Below are positions 46,311-53,737 of a DNA stretch of 64,000 nucleotides, piece by piece; the first letter of the stretch is position 1; every line of letters starts with the position of its first letter. The notes under the pieces are model-generated. The model made no database searches. It was not told where the DNA came from and saw only the letters and a program-made list of their open reading frames with translations. The stretch is from an uncultured Oscillospiraceae bacterium (lineage in GTDB: Bacteria; Bacillota; Clostridia; Oscillospirales; Oscillospiraceae), in the NCBI GenBank assembly GCA_910588635.1, contig CAJUPW010000014.1, positions 1 through 64,000 on the forward strand, given 5' to 3'. The position numbers and the translations under genes were made by a program.

Positions 46311-47339
46311 GTGGCGGAAAACTCTTCTATGGGCGGACCCATGGAAAAGCAGCCGCAGGAGCCGGAGGAACACCTGCCTCCTCAGGAGGGAAGCTATTGG
46401 GGCAGCGTCCGGTTTTTTAAGCACCTGATTCTTACCGTTCTGGCCCTGGCCATCCTGATTCCCACGGCGCTGTCTATCAGATTCGGTATGTCGCTGGGGC
46501 AGACAAAGGCCGAGCTGAAGCAGCTGCGGCAGACCGTCAGTACCCAGCCCGCCCCCGTCCCGCCTGCGGGGGGCGGTTCCCAGACTGCGGGAGACAGCTC
46601 CCAGGGCCAGGGGAAGGGACAGCGGCTTGAAAACGGCGGTCCGGAGTTTCCGGCCTATCAGGAGCTTTACCCGGACCTGTACGCGCAGCCGGCGGAGCTG
46701 AACAGCATCGACCAGGAGAAAACCGTCTACCTCACCTTTGACGACGGACCCTCCGCCCGCACCCCCGAGCTGCTGGCGATCCTGAAGCAGTACGATATCA
46801 AGGCTACTTTTTTTGTGATCGGCAGGGAGTCGGAGGAGGCCGAGCAGTGGATGCGGGACATTGTGGCCGACGGCCACACTCTGGGCATCCATACCTACTC
46901 CCACGACTACAATAAGATTTATCAGTCGGTGGAGGCCTACCTGGAGGACTTCAACGCCATGTATAACCTCATTCTGGAGGCCACCGGCGCCGCGCCCCAG
47001 GTGTTCCGCTTTCCGGGCGGCAGCGTCAACGCCTACAACGGCGCCACCTACCGGGACATCATCAGCGAGATGGTGCGCCGGGGCTTCGTCTACTTCGACT
47101 GGAACCGGATGTCGGGAGACGCGGTGCGGGGTAATGTGCCCTCCGAGACTCTGGTGGAAAATGCCCTGGACCGGGCGGACAGCATGAGACGGGTGATCCT
47201 CCTGATGCACGACAGCGCCCGCTTCACCAACGTGGTGGAGGCTCTGCCCCAGATCATTGAGGGCTATCAGGAGGCCGGCTTCAGCTTCGCGGCGCTGACC
47301 CCGGAGGTCAAACCTGTGATATACAGCTACCCAGAATAA
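46311..47339 (+). CDS. polysaccharide deacetylase (CE4 family), membrane anchored
   Basis: The 342-residue protein removes acetyl groups, probably from peptidoglycan sugars. It has an N-terminal cytoplasmic tail (about 1-35), a membrane segment (about 37-57), a Pro/Gly/Gln linker, and the NodB domain with TFDDGP near 143, HTYSH (two His ligands) near 192, RFPGG near 228 and LMHDS near 300. GTG at 46311 is preceded by GGGGGGAGG; an ATG ten codons earlier would put that site inside the gene. Confidence 0.92.
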   Translation: MAENSSMGGPMEKQPQEPEEHLPPQEGSYWGSVRFFKHLILTVLALAILIPTALSIRFGMSLGQTKAELKQLRQTVSTQPAPVPPAGGGSQTAGDSSQGQGKGQRLENGGPEFPAYQELYPDLYAQPAELNSIDQEKTVYLTFDDGPSARTPELLAILKQYDIKATFFVIGRESEEAEQWMRDIVADGHTLGIHTYSHDYNKIYQSVEAYLEDFNAMYNLILEATGAAPQVFRFPGGSVNAYNGATYRDIISEMVRRGFVYFDWNRMSGDAVRGNVPSETLVENALDRADSMRRVILLMHDSARFTNVVEALPQIIEGYQEAGFSFAALTPEVKPVIYSYPE

Positions 47340-47356
47340 AAAGGAGAAGAATAATT

Positions 47357-48250
47357 ATGGGATTAAGAGATAATTTCAGACAGGCCGCAAAAGAGCTTAT
47401 GGACGGCCCGGAGGCTGCCCGCCCACGGAGCTACCCTCAGCCCAGGCCCGAACCAATTCAGGAGGAGACGCCTATGTTTGTGCCGGAACCTACCCCCGCC
47501 TCTACCCCCGCGCCCGCCTATGCGCCGGAGCCGGAACCCGCCTATGTGCCGGAGCCTCCCCGCGCGCCAGATACTTTCTTCAGCCGGAGCTATGAGCCCG
47601 CCGCGCCCCAGGAGCTTACCACCATCATCGCGCCGGGCACCATTATCCGGGGCTCGGTGGAGAGCGATACCAGCATGGAGCTGTACGGCGAGGTTCAGGG
47701 CGATATCGTCACCACCAAGGACCTGAAGCTGAAAGGTAAAATTCAGGGCAACGCCGCCGGCTGCAATGTGGAGCTGTACAGCATCCACATGGTTGGCAAC
47801 ATCACCGCCTCCGGCACCGCAATGCTGGACTCCGAGTCTGAGGTGGAGGGCGATGTGACAGCCGAGTCTCTGGTGCTGAACGGCAAAATCCAGGGCGATG
47901 TTCAGGTGTCCAAGCGTCTGTCCCTGGAGGGCAGCGCGACGATCGTCGGCCGGGTGGCCGCCGAGCGCCTGTCTGTGGATGAGGGCGCCGTCATCCAGGG
48001 CGAGATTTTGATTGGCAAGAGCGTGCTGCCCCCCAAGCAGCAGCCCGCCTACCCGACGCCCGTCCGTCCCGCGGCCCCGCCCCAGGCGGTCCGGCCCGCC
48101 ATGCCTGCGGCGCCCCCGGCGCAGCCTCGTCCCGCGATGCCCCGTCCCGCGGCGGCCAAACCCCCCGTAGCCGCCCCTAAGGCTCCGGCCGCTCCCAAAG
48201 CGGCGGCCAAGCCTGCGGAGAAGGACGCTGAAGAGAAGAAAGACAGCTGA
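47357..48250 (+). CDS. bactofilin-like polymer-forming protein
   Basis: The 297-residue protein has a Pro/Glu/Ala-rich disordered N-terminus (about 1-85), a central DUF583/bactofilin beta-helix (about 90-225: TIIRGSVESDTSMELYGEVQ, then repeated GKIQGD, GNITA, SEVEGDVTAESLVLNGKIQG) and a Pro/Ala/Lys-rich tail. Bactofilins form membrane-bound filaments that position wall enzymes; its place 17 bp after the deacetylase fits that role. Confidence 0.9.
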   Translation: MGLRDNFRQAAKELMDGPEAARPRSYPQPRPEPIQEETPMFVPEPTPASTPAPAYAPEPEPAYVPEPPRAPDTFFSRSYEPAAPQELTTIIAPGTIIRGSVESDTSMELYGEVQGDIVTTKDLKLKGKIQGNAAGCNVELYSIHMVGNITASGTAMLDSESEVEGDVTAESLVLNGKIQGDVQVSKRLSLEGSATIVGRVAAERLSVDEGAVIQGEILIGKSVLPPKQQPAYPTPVRPAAPPQAVRPAMPAAPPAQPRPAMPRPAAAKPPVAAPKAPAAPKAAAKPAEKDAEEKKDS

Positions 48251-48258
48251 AAATTGCG

Positions 48259-48286
48259 AAAGCGCCCTCAAAAAGAGGGCGCTTTT
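48259..48286 (+). terminator. intrinsic terminator
   Basis: AAAGCGCCCTC / GAGGGCGCTTT around AAAAA, followed by T. Confidence 0.85.
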
Positions 48287-48318
48287 CTGTGCCGTGGGAT
48301 TTTTTCTAAAAATAAGGA

Positions 48319-48347
48319 TTGATTAAATGGGGAGAATATAGTACAAT
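48319..48347 (+). promoter_or_regulatory. promoter of the SRP RNA gene
   Basis: TTGATT (48319-48324) and TACAAT (48342-48347) are 17 bp apart; transcription would start near 48354. Confidence 0.8.
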
Positions 48348-48380
48348 GGCTTTCAGATTTTGTTCCGCCTCGGCGCGGAG

Positions 48381-48657
48381 CAAGACCGCACTAGTCGGGG
48401 AGATAGCGGTGCCCTGTACCCGCAATCCGCTGTAGCGGGGATGAATCCCGGCCCCCGGACGTGTGGATGTGCCGTCCGCCCTGGATAAGCAGTGATGACA
48501 GACCGGTCCCGCGCAACGTGGCTGGCGTGAACCGTGTCAGGCGGGGAACCGAGCAGCACTAAGCGTTTGGACGCGTGTGCCGTGGGGTTGCTGGTCTTGA
48601 GCCGGCTGTCCGGGTAACGGGTATGTCCCGCGCTTCAAAGGCCGGTGTGCGGTCTTG
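48381..48657 (+). ncRNA. ffs: signal recognition particle RNA, large (Alu-containing) type
   Basis: About 277 nt. The ends pair as CAAGACCGCAC / GTGCGGTCTTG, and the pairing continues outside (GGCGCG/CGCGCC, 48372-48666). The 5' Alu part has GGGGAGATAGCGGTGCCCTG and CCCGCAATCCGCT, matching the Bacillus subtilis scRNA. The S domain has the Ffh-binding hairpin GTCAGGCGGGGAACCGAGCAG followed by CACTAAGC. Position next to dnaX is the usual Firmicutes place. Its protein receptor gene ftsY is at 4.3 kb. Confidence 0.95.
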
Positions 48658-48666
48658 CTGCGCGCC

Positions 48667-48855
48667 TTGTTGAAGCAAAGTCCTTTTCACTCGGGACCGC
48701 CGCCGGAGGCGGCGATCCCTCATCGCATTCCCTTGCTTCCCCTCTCCAAACGCGACCCGCTTACCCGCGAGGGGTACGCCGCATCCGTGAGGCGGCAAAG
48801 CCGCTAACGGCTGCGCAGGCGTTGGGCTCGCGTTTAGGCGGCGGCTTCGCCGCCG
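48667..48855 (-). repeat. structured intergenic repeat, copy E (inverted, expanded loop)
   Basis: Read on the minus strand: HP0 GGCGGCGAAGCCGCC, HP1 outer stem AAACGCGA / TCGCGTTT (48835-48828 / 48755-48748), whose inner loop is enlarged by about 50 bases of extra hairpins. It continues with linker GGAGAGGGGAAGCAAGG, HP2 GGGATCGCCGCC / GGCGGCGGTCCC, and tail GAGTGAAAAGGACTTTGC. It lies between the SRP RNA end and dnaX. Confidence 0.7.
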
Positions 48856-48862
48856 TTTTTTT
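48837..48862 (+). terminator. terminator-like hairpin before dnaX
   Basis: GGCGGCGGCTTCGCCGCC followed by GTTTTTTTG forms an intrinsic terminator in the plus direction. It is the HP0 of repeat copy E read from the other strand and could end the SRP RNA transcript. Confidence 0.7.
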
Positions 48863-48894
48863 GATGAACCCTGAAAGCGTGAGGTGAACAGAAA

Positions 48895-50667
48895 ATGTAT
48901 CAGGCGCTGTACCGCAAGTGGCGGCCCAGGACGTTCGACGACGTGGTGGGTCAGGAGCACATTACCGATACCCTGAAACGCCAGGTGGCGGCGGGGCGGC
49001 TGTCCCACGCCTATCTGTTTACCGGCACCCGGGGTACCGGCAAGACCAGCTGCGCCAAAATTCTGGCCCGGGCGGTGAACTGCCGGACCCCCCAGGACGG
49101 CAACCCATGCAACCGGTGCCCGGCCTGTCTGGGCATCGAGAACGGCTCCATTCTGGATGTGCTGGAGCTGGACGCCGCCTCCAACAACGGGGTGGACCAG
49201 GTCCGTGCCCTTCGGGACGAGGCGGTGTACACCCCCGCCGCTGTGGCGAAGCGGGTGTACATTGTAGACGAGGTCCATATGCTGTCGGTGGCCGCTTTCA
49301 ACGCCCTGTTGAAAATTCTGGAGGAGCCGCCCCCCCATCTGCTGTTCATTCTGGCCACCACCGAGCTGCACAAGGTGCCCGCCACCATCAAGAGCCGGTG
49401 CCAGCAGTTCGCCTTCAAGCGCATCCTGCCCATGCAGATTACCCGGCGGCTGGAGTATGTGGCCCAGCAGGAGGGCATCCCCCTGACATGCGAGGGGGCG
49501 GCCTTGCTGGCCAGGCTGGCCGACGGCGGCATGCGGGACGCCCTGTCTTTGCTGGACCAGTGCGCCGGAGGGAAGGACAATCTGGACGAGCAGGCCGTGC
49601 TGGACACCTTGGGCCTGGCAGGCAGCGTGGAGACCGCCTCTCTGATGGAGCGCCTGGCCGGCCGGGACACCGCCGGGGCGTTGGACACCCTGGCCCGCCT
49701 CTATGCGGGCGGGAAGGACGTGGGAGCGGTGCTGGGGGAGCTGTCCGCCCTGGCCCGAGACCTGCTTCTGCGGAAAACCGCTCCACAGGGGGGCGCTTCC
49801 CTGATGGCCGGGGGGTACGACGAGGCCACGCTGCGCCGCCTGGGGGAGAAGCTGTCCGCCCAGCGGTTGCTGCAGATGCTTACCCAGCTCCAGGCCGCCG
49901 GGGCTGATCTGCCCCGCAGCGCCAACCGGCGTACCGACGCGGAGCTGTGCCTGATCCGCCTCAGCGACGAGGGACTGGACGAGTCCTTCGCCGGGCTGTC
50001 CGCCCGGATTGCCCGACTGGAGGAGACGATAGCCCAGGGGATTCCGGCCGCGCCTGTCTCCGCCCCTCCGGCGCAGCCCGAGCGGCCCGCTCTGGCAAAG
50101 GCGGAGAAGCCCGCACCAGCGGAGGACGTCCCCCCCTGGGAAGAGGAAAGGCCGCCCTTGCCCGATGAGCCTCCGGAAGAGGCGGAATTTGTCTTTGATA
50201 CGCCTGCGCCGCCGGCTGCCCCTGTGGGACCCGGCAACCCGGGCGGGTCAATCTCAATTCCCGCCCCGTCTCCGGCACAGAATGGCCCGCCGAGGCCGTC
50301 GGGCCCCACAGGCGACAGCGCCTTCTGGCCCTCCTTCGCCGCGGGACTGAAGGGGAAGGTGCCCCCCACGGTGATGCCCTATCTGAACAACCCGGCCAAG
50401 GTGGCCGGCGTGTGGAAAAACGGTAAGCTGACGTTGTGGGTGGACAGCGAGTTTACCCGCTCCATGCTCAATAAACCGGCGGTGCTGGAGAAGCTGGCCC
50501 GGGCGGCGGCGGATACTTTCGGCGGACAGCCGCAGGTGAGCGTGGTCACCGGCACGCCTCCCCCGGCGGAGCCGGCCGCGTCCGCCCCGGCCCCCGGAGC
50601 GGAGAGGGACCCTCTGGACGACCTGCTGTCCTTCGGCGGACAGTTTGACAACATTACCATACAGTAA
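48895..50667 (+). CDS. dnaX: DNA polymerase III subunit gamma/tau
   Basis: The clamp-loader ATPase and organiser has 590 residues: Walker A GTRGTGKT at 44-51, four zinc cysteines (C63, C72, C75, C78), VDEVHMLS near 124, the SRC sensor region (TIKSRCQQFAFKR) near 165, a Pro/Ala-rich linker (about 375-470) and a tau-type C-terminal domain. I saw no slippery AAAAAAG site for a short gamma product. ATG start; ybaB follows after 13 bp. Confidence 0.96.
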   Translation: MYQALYRKWRPRTFDDVVGQEHITDTLKRQVAAGRLSHAYLFTGTRGTGKTSCAKILARAVNCRTPQDGNPCNRCPACLGIENGSILDVLELDAASNNGVDQVRALRDEAVYTPAAVAKRVYIVDEVHMLSVAAFNALLKILEEPPPHLLFILATTELHKVPATIKSRCQQFAFKRILPMQITRRLEYVAQQEGIPLTCEGAALLARLADGGMRDALSLLDQCAGGKDNLDEQAVLDTLGLAGSVETASLMERLAGRDTAGALDTLARLYAGGKDVGAVLGELSALARDLLLRKTAPQGGASLMAGGYDEATLRRLGEKLSAQRLLQMLTQLQAAGADLPRSANRRTDAELCLIRLSDEGLDESFAGLSARIARLEETIAQGIPAAPVSAPPAQPERPALAKAEKPAPAEDVPPWEEERPPLPDEPPEEAEFVFDTPAPPAAPVGPGNPGGSISIPAPSPAQNGPPRPSGPTGDSAFWPSFAAGLKGKVPPTVMPYLNNPAKVAGVWKNGKLTLWVDSEFTRSMLNKPAVLEKLARAAADTFGGQPQVSVVTGTPPPAEPAASAPAPGAERDPLDDLLSFGGQFDNITIQ

Positions 50668-50680
50668 AGGAGTTTTCGTT

Positions 50681-51034
50681 ATGGCAAAGGGATACGGCCG
50701 GGGTATGCCCGGCATGGGCGGCGGCATGAATATGAATATGCTTAAGCAGGCGCAGAAGATGCAGCAGGACATGCTGCGGATGCAGCAGGAGCTCCAGGAG
50801 AAGGAGTACCAGGCCGCCTCCGGCGGGGGCGTCGTCACCGCCGCCGTCAACGGGAAGCACGAGCTGAAGACGCTGACCATCAATCCGGAGGCGGTGGACC
50901 CCGATGATGTGGAGATGCTCCAGGACATGATCGTGGCCGCCGTCAACGAGGCCATGCGCGCCGCCGACGCCGACGCCGCCAGCACCATGCAGTCTATCAC
51001 CGGCGGATTGAATCTGGGCGGGCTGGGGCTGTAA
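50681..51034 (+). CDS. ybaB: YbaB/EbfC nucleoid-associated protein
   Basis: The 117-residue DNA-binding protein has a Gly/Met-rich start, a helix with LKQAQKMQQDMLRMQQELQ, and the YbaB core VVTAAVNGKHELKTLTINPEAVDPDDVEML. ATG at 50681 with AAAGGAG upstream. In most Firmicutes recR follows; here a terminator and a phage-type lysis cassette follow instead. Confidence 0.95.
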   Translation: MAKGYGRGMPGMGGGMNMNMLKQAQKMQQDMLRMQQELQEKEYQAASGGGVVTAAVNGKHELKTLTINPEAVDPDDVEMLQDMIVAAVNEAMRAADADAASTMQSITGGLNLGGLGL

Positions 51035-51051
51035 AATCAAATATTCGATAC

Positions 51052-51086
51052 GGAGAGCTGCCATTGAGGGACAGCTCTCCTTTTTT
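51052..51086 (+). terminator. terminator of dnaX-ybaB
   Basis: GGAGAGCTG / CAGCTCTCC around a short loop, followed by TTTTTT. Confidence 0.88.
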
Positions 51087-51199
51087 ATGCCCGGACGCCG
51101 AAAAGATTTTGGGGCCGCCCGCGAGATGTTGTACCGGGACGTACAACAATTCCCCTGTAACGCCCAGAAATGAGGGCGTATGAAGGGGGTGAGAGGAGA

Positions 51200-51325
51200 A
51201 TGTTTGTGTTGTATGCGGATAAGACCCGGCTGGACGTACGTCACAGAGAGCCCGTCGCCAGCGGCTCGGAGAATGTGTACCAGCTTGCCAGGAAGAACGA
51301 CCTGCGCTATATCATGAAGCAGTAA
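51200..51325 (+). CDS. 41-residue phage-related small protein, possibly a remnant
   Basis: ATG preceded by GAGGAGA opens a 41-codon frame starting FVLYADKTRLDVRHREPV. From memory only, this start resembles that of longer tail-associated proteins in Clostridia prophages, so the gene may be a shortened remnant or a small independent protein. It begins a compact set of five genes of phage lysis type. Confidence 0.6.
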   Translation: MFVLYADKTRLDVRHREPVASGSENVYQLARKNDLRYIMKQ

Positions 51326-51337
51326 AGGTGGGATATC

Positions 51338-51637
51338 GTGTACAACAACTGCAGCGAGTGCCCGGTACTGCCCCGTGTGGAGGCGCTGGAGGAGGCCAAC
51401 AGACAGCACGGGCGAGCCCATGAAGGGATGTATGACCGCATCCGGGCACTGGAGACGGAAAACGCAGTCCAGAACGCCCACTGGGAGAATGTGGACGGCA
51501 AGCTGGACGAGCTGACCGCCATGGTCCGGGACCTGACCGGTAAGGCGGGGAAGCGGTGGGACAAGGCGGTGGAGACGGTCCTGGCGGCTGCCGTCACCGG
51601 CTTGGTGTGCTTTCTGCTGGGGAGGTTGGGCCTGTGA
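51338..51637 (+). CDS. hemolysin XhlA-like phage membrane protein
   Basis: The 99-residue protein is an amphipathic/coiled-coil region (about 12-70) followed by one C-terminal membrane segment (about 80-97), the XhlA layout. In PBSX-type phages XhlA works with a holin to lyse cells. GTG start with AAAGGTGG upstream. It overlaps the next gene by 4 bp. Confidence 0.75.
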   Translation: MYNNCSECPVLPRVEALEEANRQHGRAHEGMYDRIRALETENAVQNAHWENVDGKLDELTAMVRDLTGKAGKRWDKAVETVLAAAVTGLVCFLLGRLGL

Positions 51638-51876
51638 AGAAGCTGTTGGACAAGCTCCGGGCAATCCACCACCTGTTCGCCAAGGGGATGGTGCTGTGGT
51701 GCGTGATCTGCGGCACCGCAGCCTCCGCCTACGCCATGCGCATCCTCTCCCGCACCGGCCACGACCCCGCCGCGCTGCTGGGGGTGATTCTGGCCTTCTT
51801 CGGCGGGGAGCTGCTGCTGATGTGTCTGAAAACGGTGCTGAACGGAACTAAAAACAGAAAGGATGACAGCGAGTGA
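51634..51876 (+). CDS. small two-span membrane protein, holin-like
   Basis: The 80-residue protein has a basic start, two hydrophobic segments (about 16-35 and 47-66) separated by a short polar turn, and a charged tail (NGTKNRKDDSE). That is the shape of class II holins, but I recognise no family motif. GTG at 51634 overlaps the stop of the XhlA-like gene (GTGA), with GGGGAGG upstream. Confidence 0.65.
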   Translation: MKKLLDKLRAIHHLFAKGMVLWCVICGTAASAYAMRILSRTGHDPAALLGVILAFFGGELLLMCLKTVLNGTKNRKDDSE

Positions 51877-51930
51877 AAAGAAGAATCGAGGACGAATGGG
51901 CACTTTATGGATTGAAAGGAGCGACAGCCA

Positions 51931-52146
51931 ATGAATGACATTATCCTAAAACGGATCGGAGCGCTGATGAGCGTCAAGTCCCTGGTGACGCTGGTGCTCA
52001 CCGGCGTGTTCGCCTTTATGGCCTGCGCCGGGAAGATCAGCCAGGACTTCATGACCATCTACGCGGTGATTATCGCATTCTACTTCGGCACCCAGAGCCA
52101 GAAAGTGCAGGACGTAATGGACCAGCAGGACGGTGATAAGGCATGA
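51931..52146 (+). CDS. phage holin-like protein
   Basis: The 71-residue protein has two hydrophobic segments (about 16-33 and 39-55) and the ending GTQSQKVQDVMDQQ, a pattern common in small holins of Firmicutes phages. ATG with AAAGGAG upstream. It overlaps the endolysin gene by 4 bp (ATGA), a typical holin-endolysin coupling. Confidence 0.75.
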   Translation: MNDIILKRIGALMSVKSLVTLVLTGVFAFMACAGKISQDFMTIYAVIIAFYFGTQSQKVQDVMDQQDGDKA

Positions 52147-52892
52147 TGACCGCCCGAGAGCTGGTGCGCCGCTGCGTGGATATTGAGGAGCACTATAAGA
52201 CCCTCTATGTGATGGGCTGCTTCGGGGCGCCCATGACCGCCGCCAACAAAAAGCGGTACACCAAGAACCACGAGTACAATAAGGCGACCGCCCGTACTAA
52301 GATGATTAACGCCGCCGCGGAGGACACCTTCGGCTTCGACTGTGTGAACCTCATCAAGGGTGTGCTGTGGGGGTGGGTTGGGGACCTCTCCGCCCAGTAC
52401 GGCGGGGCAAAGTACGGCTCCAACGGTGTGCCCGACGTGAGCGCCGACGGGATGATCCGGCTGTGCAAGAGCGTGACCGATGACTTCCGGGAGATCGTCC
52501 CCGGGGCGGCGGTGTGGATGCCGGGGCATATCGGGCTGTACATTGGGGAGGGTCTGACCGTAGAGTGTACGCCCAAGTGGGCCAACAGGGTGCAGATTAC
52601 CGCCGTGGGCAACATCGGGAAAAAGGCTGGGTACAACACCCGGACCTGGAAGAAGTGGGGCCTGCTGCCCTACGTGAGCTATGAGGAGGTAGAAACCGTG
52701 ACATACGAACAGTGGAAGGAATTTATGGACCGCTACCGCAAGGAGCTGGGCGAGAAGGACGCCCCCGCCTGGGCCCAGAACACCGGCGAGTGGGACGCGG
52801 CCAGGGAGGAGGGCATCTCCGATGGCAGGCGGCCTCAGGACCTGGTGACCCGGGCCGAGTGTGCCGCCATGGTGCTGCGGGGCCGGAATTGA
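52143..52892 (+). CDS. NlpC/P60-like endolysin
   Basis: The 249-residue protein is a cysteine-type peptidoglycan hydrolase. The presumed nucleophile is the Cys in TFGFDCVNLI near 67, the His is in WMPGHIGLYIG near 127, and VECTPKW near 140 may hold the third residue. The C-terminal 60 residues (from about 185) look like a surface-layer-homology-type wall-binding segment (WAQNTGEWDAAREEGISDG). No signal peptide is present, so release depends on a holin. It is the last gene of the cassette; no tail, head, integrase or repressor gene is nearby. Confidence 0.82.
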   Translation: MMTARELVRRCVDIEEHYKTLYVMGCFGAPMTAANKKRYTKNHEYNKATARTKMINAAAEDTFGFDCVNLIKGVLWGWVGDLSAQYGGAKYGSNGVPDVSADGMIRLCKSVTDDFREIVPGAAVWMPGHIGLYIGEGLTVECTPKWANRVQITAVGNIGKKAGYNTRTWKKWGLLPYVSYEEVETVTYEQWKEFMDRYRKELGEKDAPAWAQNTGEWDAAREEGISDGRRPQDLVTRAECAAMVLRGRN

Positions 52893-52938
52893 TGAAACCA
52901 AAGAGAAAAAAATTAAAGGCTTCTTAATATTTTCCCAC

Positions 52939-52966
52939 TTGCGATTTAAACTGTCTGTGTTATGCT
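52939..52966 (+). promoter_or_regulatory. promoter of the first two-component system
   Basis: TTGCGA (52939-52944) and TATGCT (52961-52966) are 16 bp apart, with a TGT extension. Confidence 0.55.
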
Positions 52967-53042
52967 ATTATCCGGAAACAAAAATCCGGATTTTATTCCC
53001 GTCCGGGCGGGACCGGGTTTGAGCGACGGAAGGAGAGGCCGC

Positions 53043-53735
53043 ATGTACACCATCCTGATCTGTGACGACGACAGAGATATTGTCTCCGCGCTGGACATCT
53101 ATCTCACCAGCGAGGGCTATCAGACCATCAAGGCCTACAACGGCCGGGAGGCTGTCCGGGCGGCGGAGACCCACGAGATACACCTGATCCTCATGGACGT
53201 AATGATGCCTGAGCTGGACGGCATCCGAGCCACGGCCAAGCTGCGGGAAGGGAGCAACGTGCCCATCATCCTGCTCACCGCCAAGAGCGAGGACACGGAC
53301 AAGATTCTGGGGTTGAACATCGGTGCGGACGACTACATCACCAAGCCCTTCAACCCCCTGGAGGTCATCGCCCGGGTGAAATCCCAGCTGCGGCGGTACA
53401 CCGCCCTGGGCGGGGCGGAGAAGGCCCCCGGCCTCATTACCGCCGGGCCCATCGCCATGGACGACGGGGCCAAGGTGGTCACTGTGGACGGGGAGCCCAT
53501 CAGCCTTACCCCCATCGAGTACAATATCCTCAAGCTGCTGCTGTCCCATCCGGGACAGGTGTTCTCCTCCGCCCAAATTTATGAGCAGGTGTGGAACGAC
53601 CCGGCCTACGGCTCGGAGAACACGGTGGCCGTCCACATCCGCCATCTGCGGGAGAAGATCGAGATCAACCCCGCTGAACCCCGGTATCTCAAGGTGGTCT
53701 GGGGCCTGGGCTACAAGATCGAGAAGGGGGCGTAG
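53043..53735 (+). CDS. OmpR/PhoB family response regulator
   Basis: The 230-residue protein has a receiver domain (acidic pocket CDDD, phosphoacceptor D52 in LMDVMMPELDG, ITKPF lysine near 102) and a winged-helix DNA-binding domain (about 130-228, SLTPIEYNILKLL, YGSENTVAVHIRHLREKIE). It looks like VanR-type regulators. ATG at 53043 with AAGGAGAGG upstream. It is followed by its kinase after 2 bp. Confidence 0.93.
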   Translation: MYTILICDDDRDIVSALDIYLTSEGYQTIKAYNGREAVRAAETHEIHLILMDVMMPELDGIRATAKLREGSNVPIILLTAKSEDTDKILGLNIGADDYITKPFNPLEVIARVKSQLRRYTALGGAEKAPGLITAGPIAMDDGAKVVTVDGEPISLTPIEYNILKLLLSHPGQVFSSAQIYEQVWNDPAYGSENTVAVHIRHLREKIEINPAEPRYLKVVWGLGYKIEKGA

Positions 53736-53737
53736 TC

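Noticed and set aside
48361..48660. A possible cobalamin-type riboswitch before dnaX
   Set aside because: The conserved blocks, the pairing ends and the Ffh-binding hairpin identify it as SRP RNA.
48895..50667. A dnaX frameshift producing a short gamma subunit
   Set aside because: No A-rich slippery heptamer followed by a hairpin was seen in the region after the ATPase domain.
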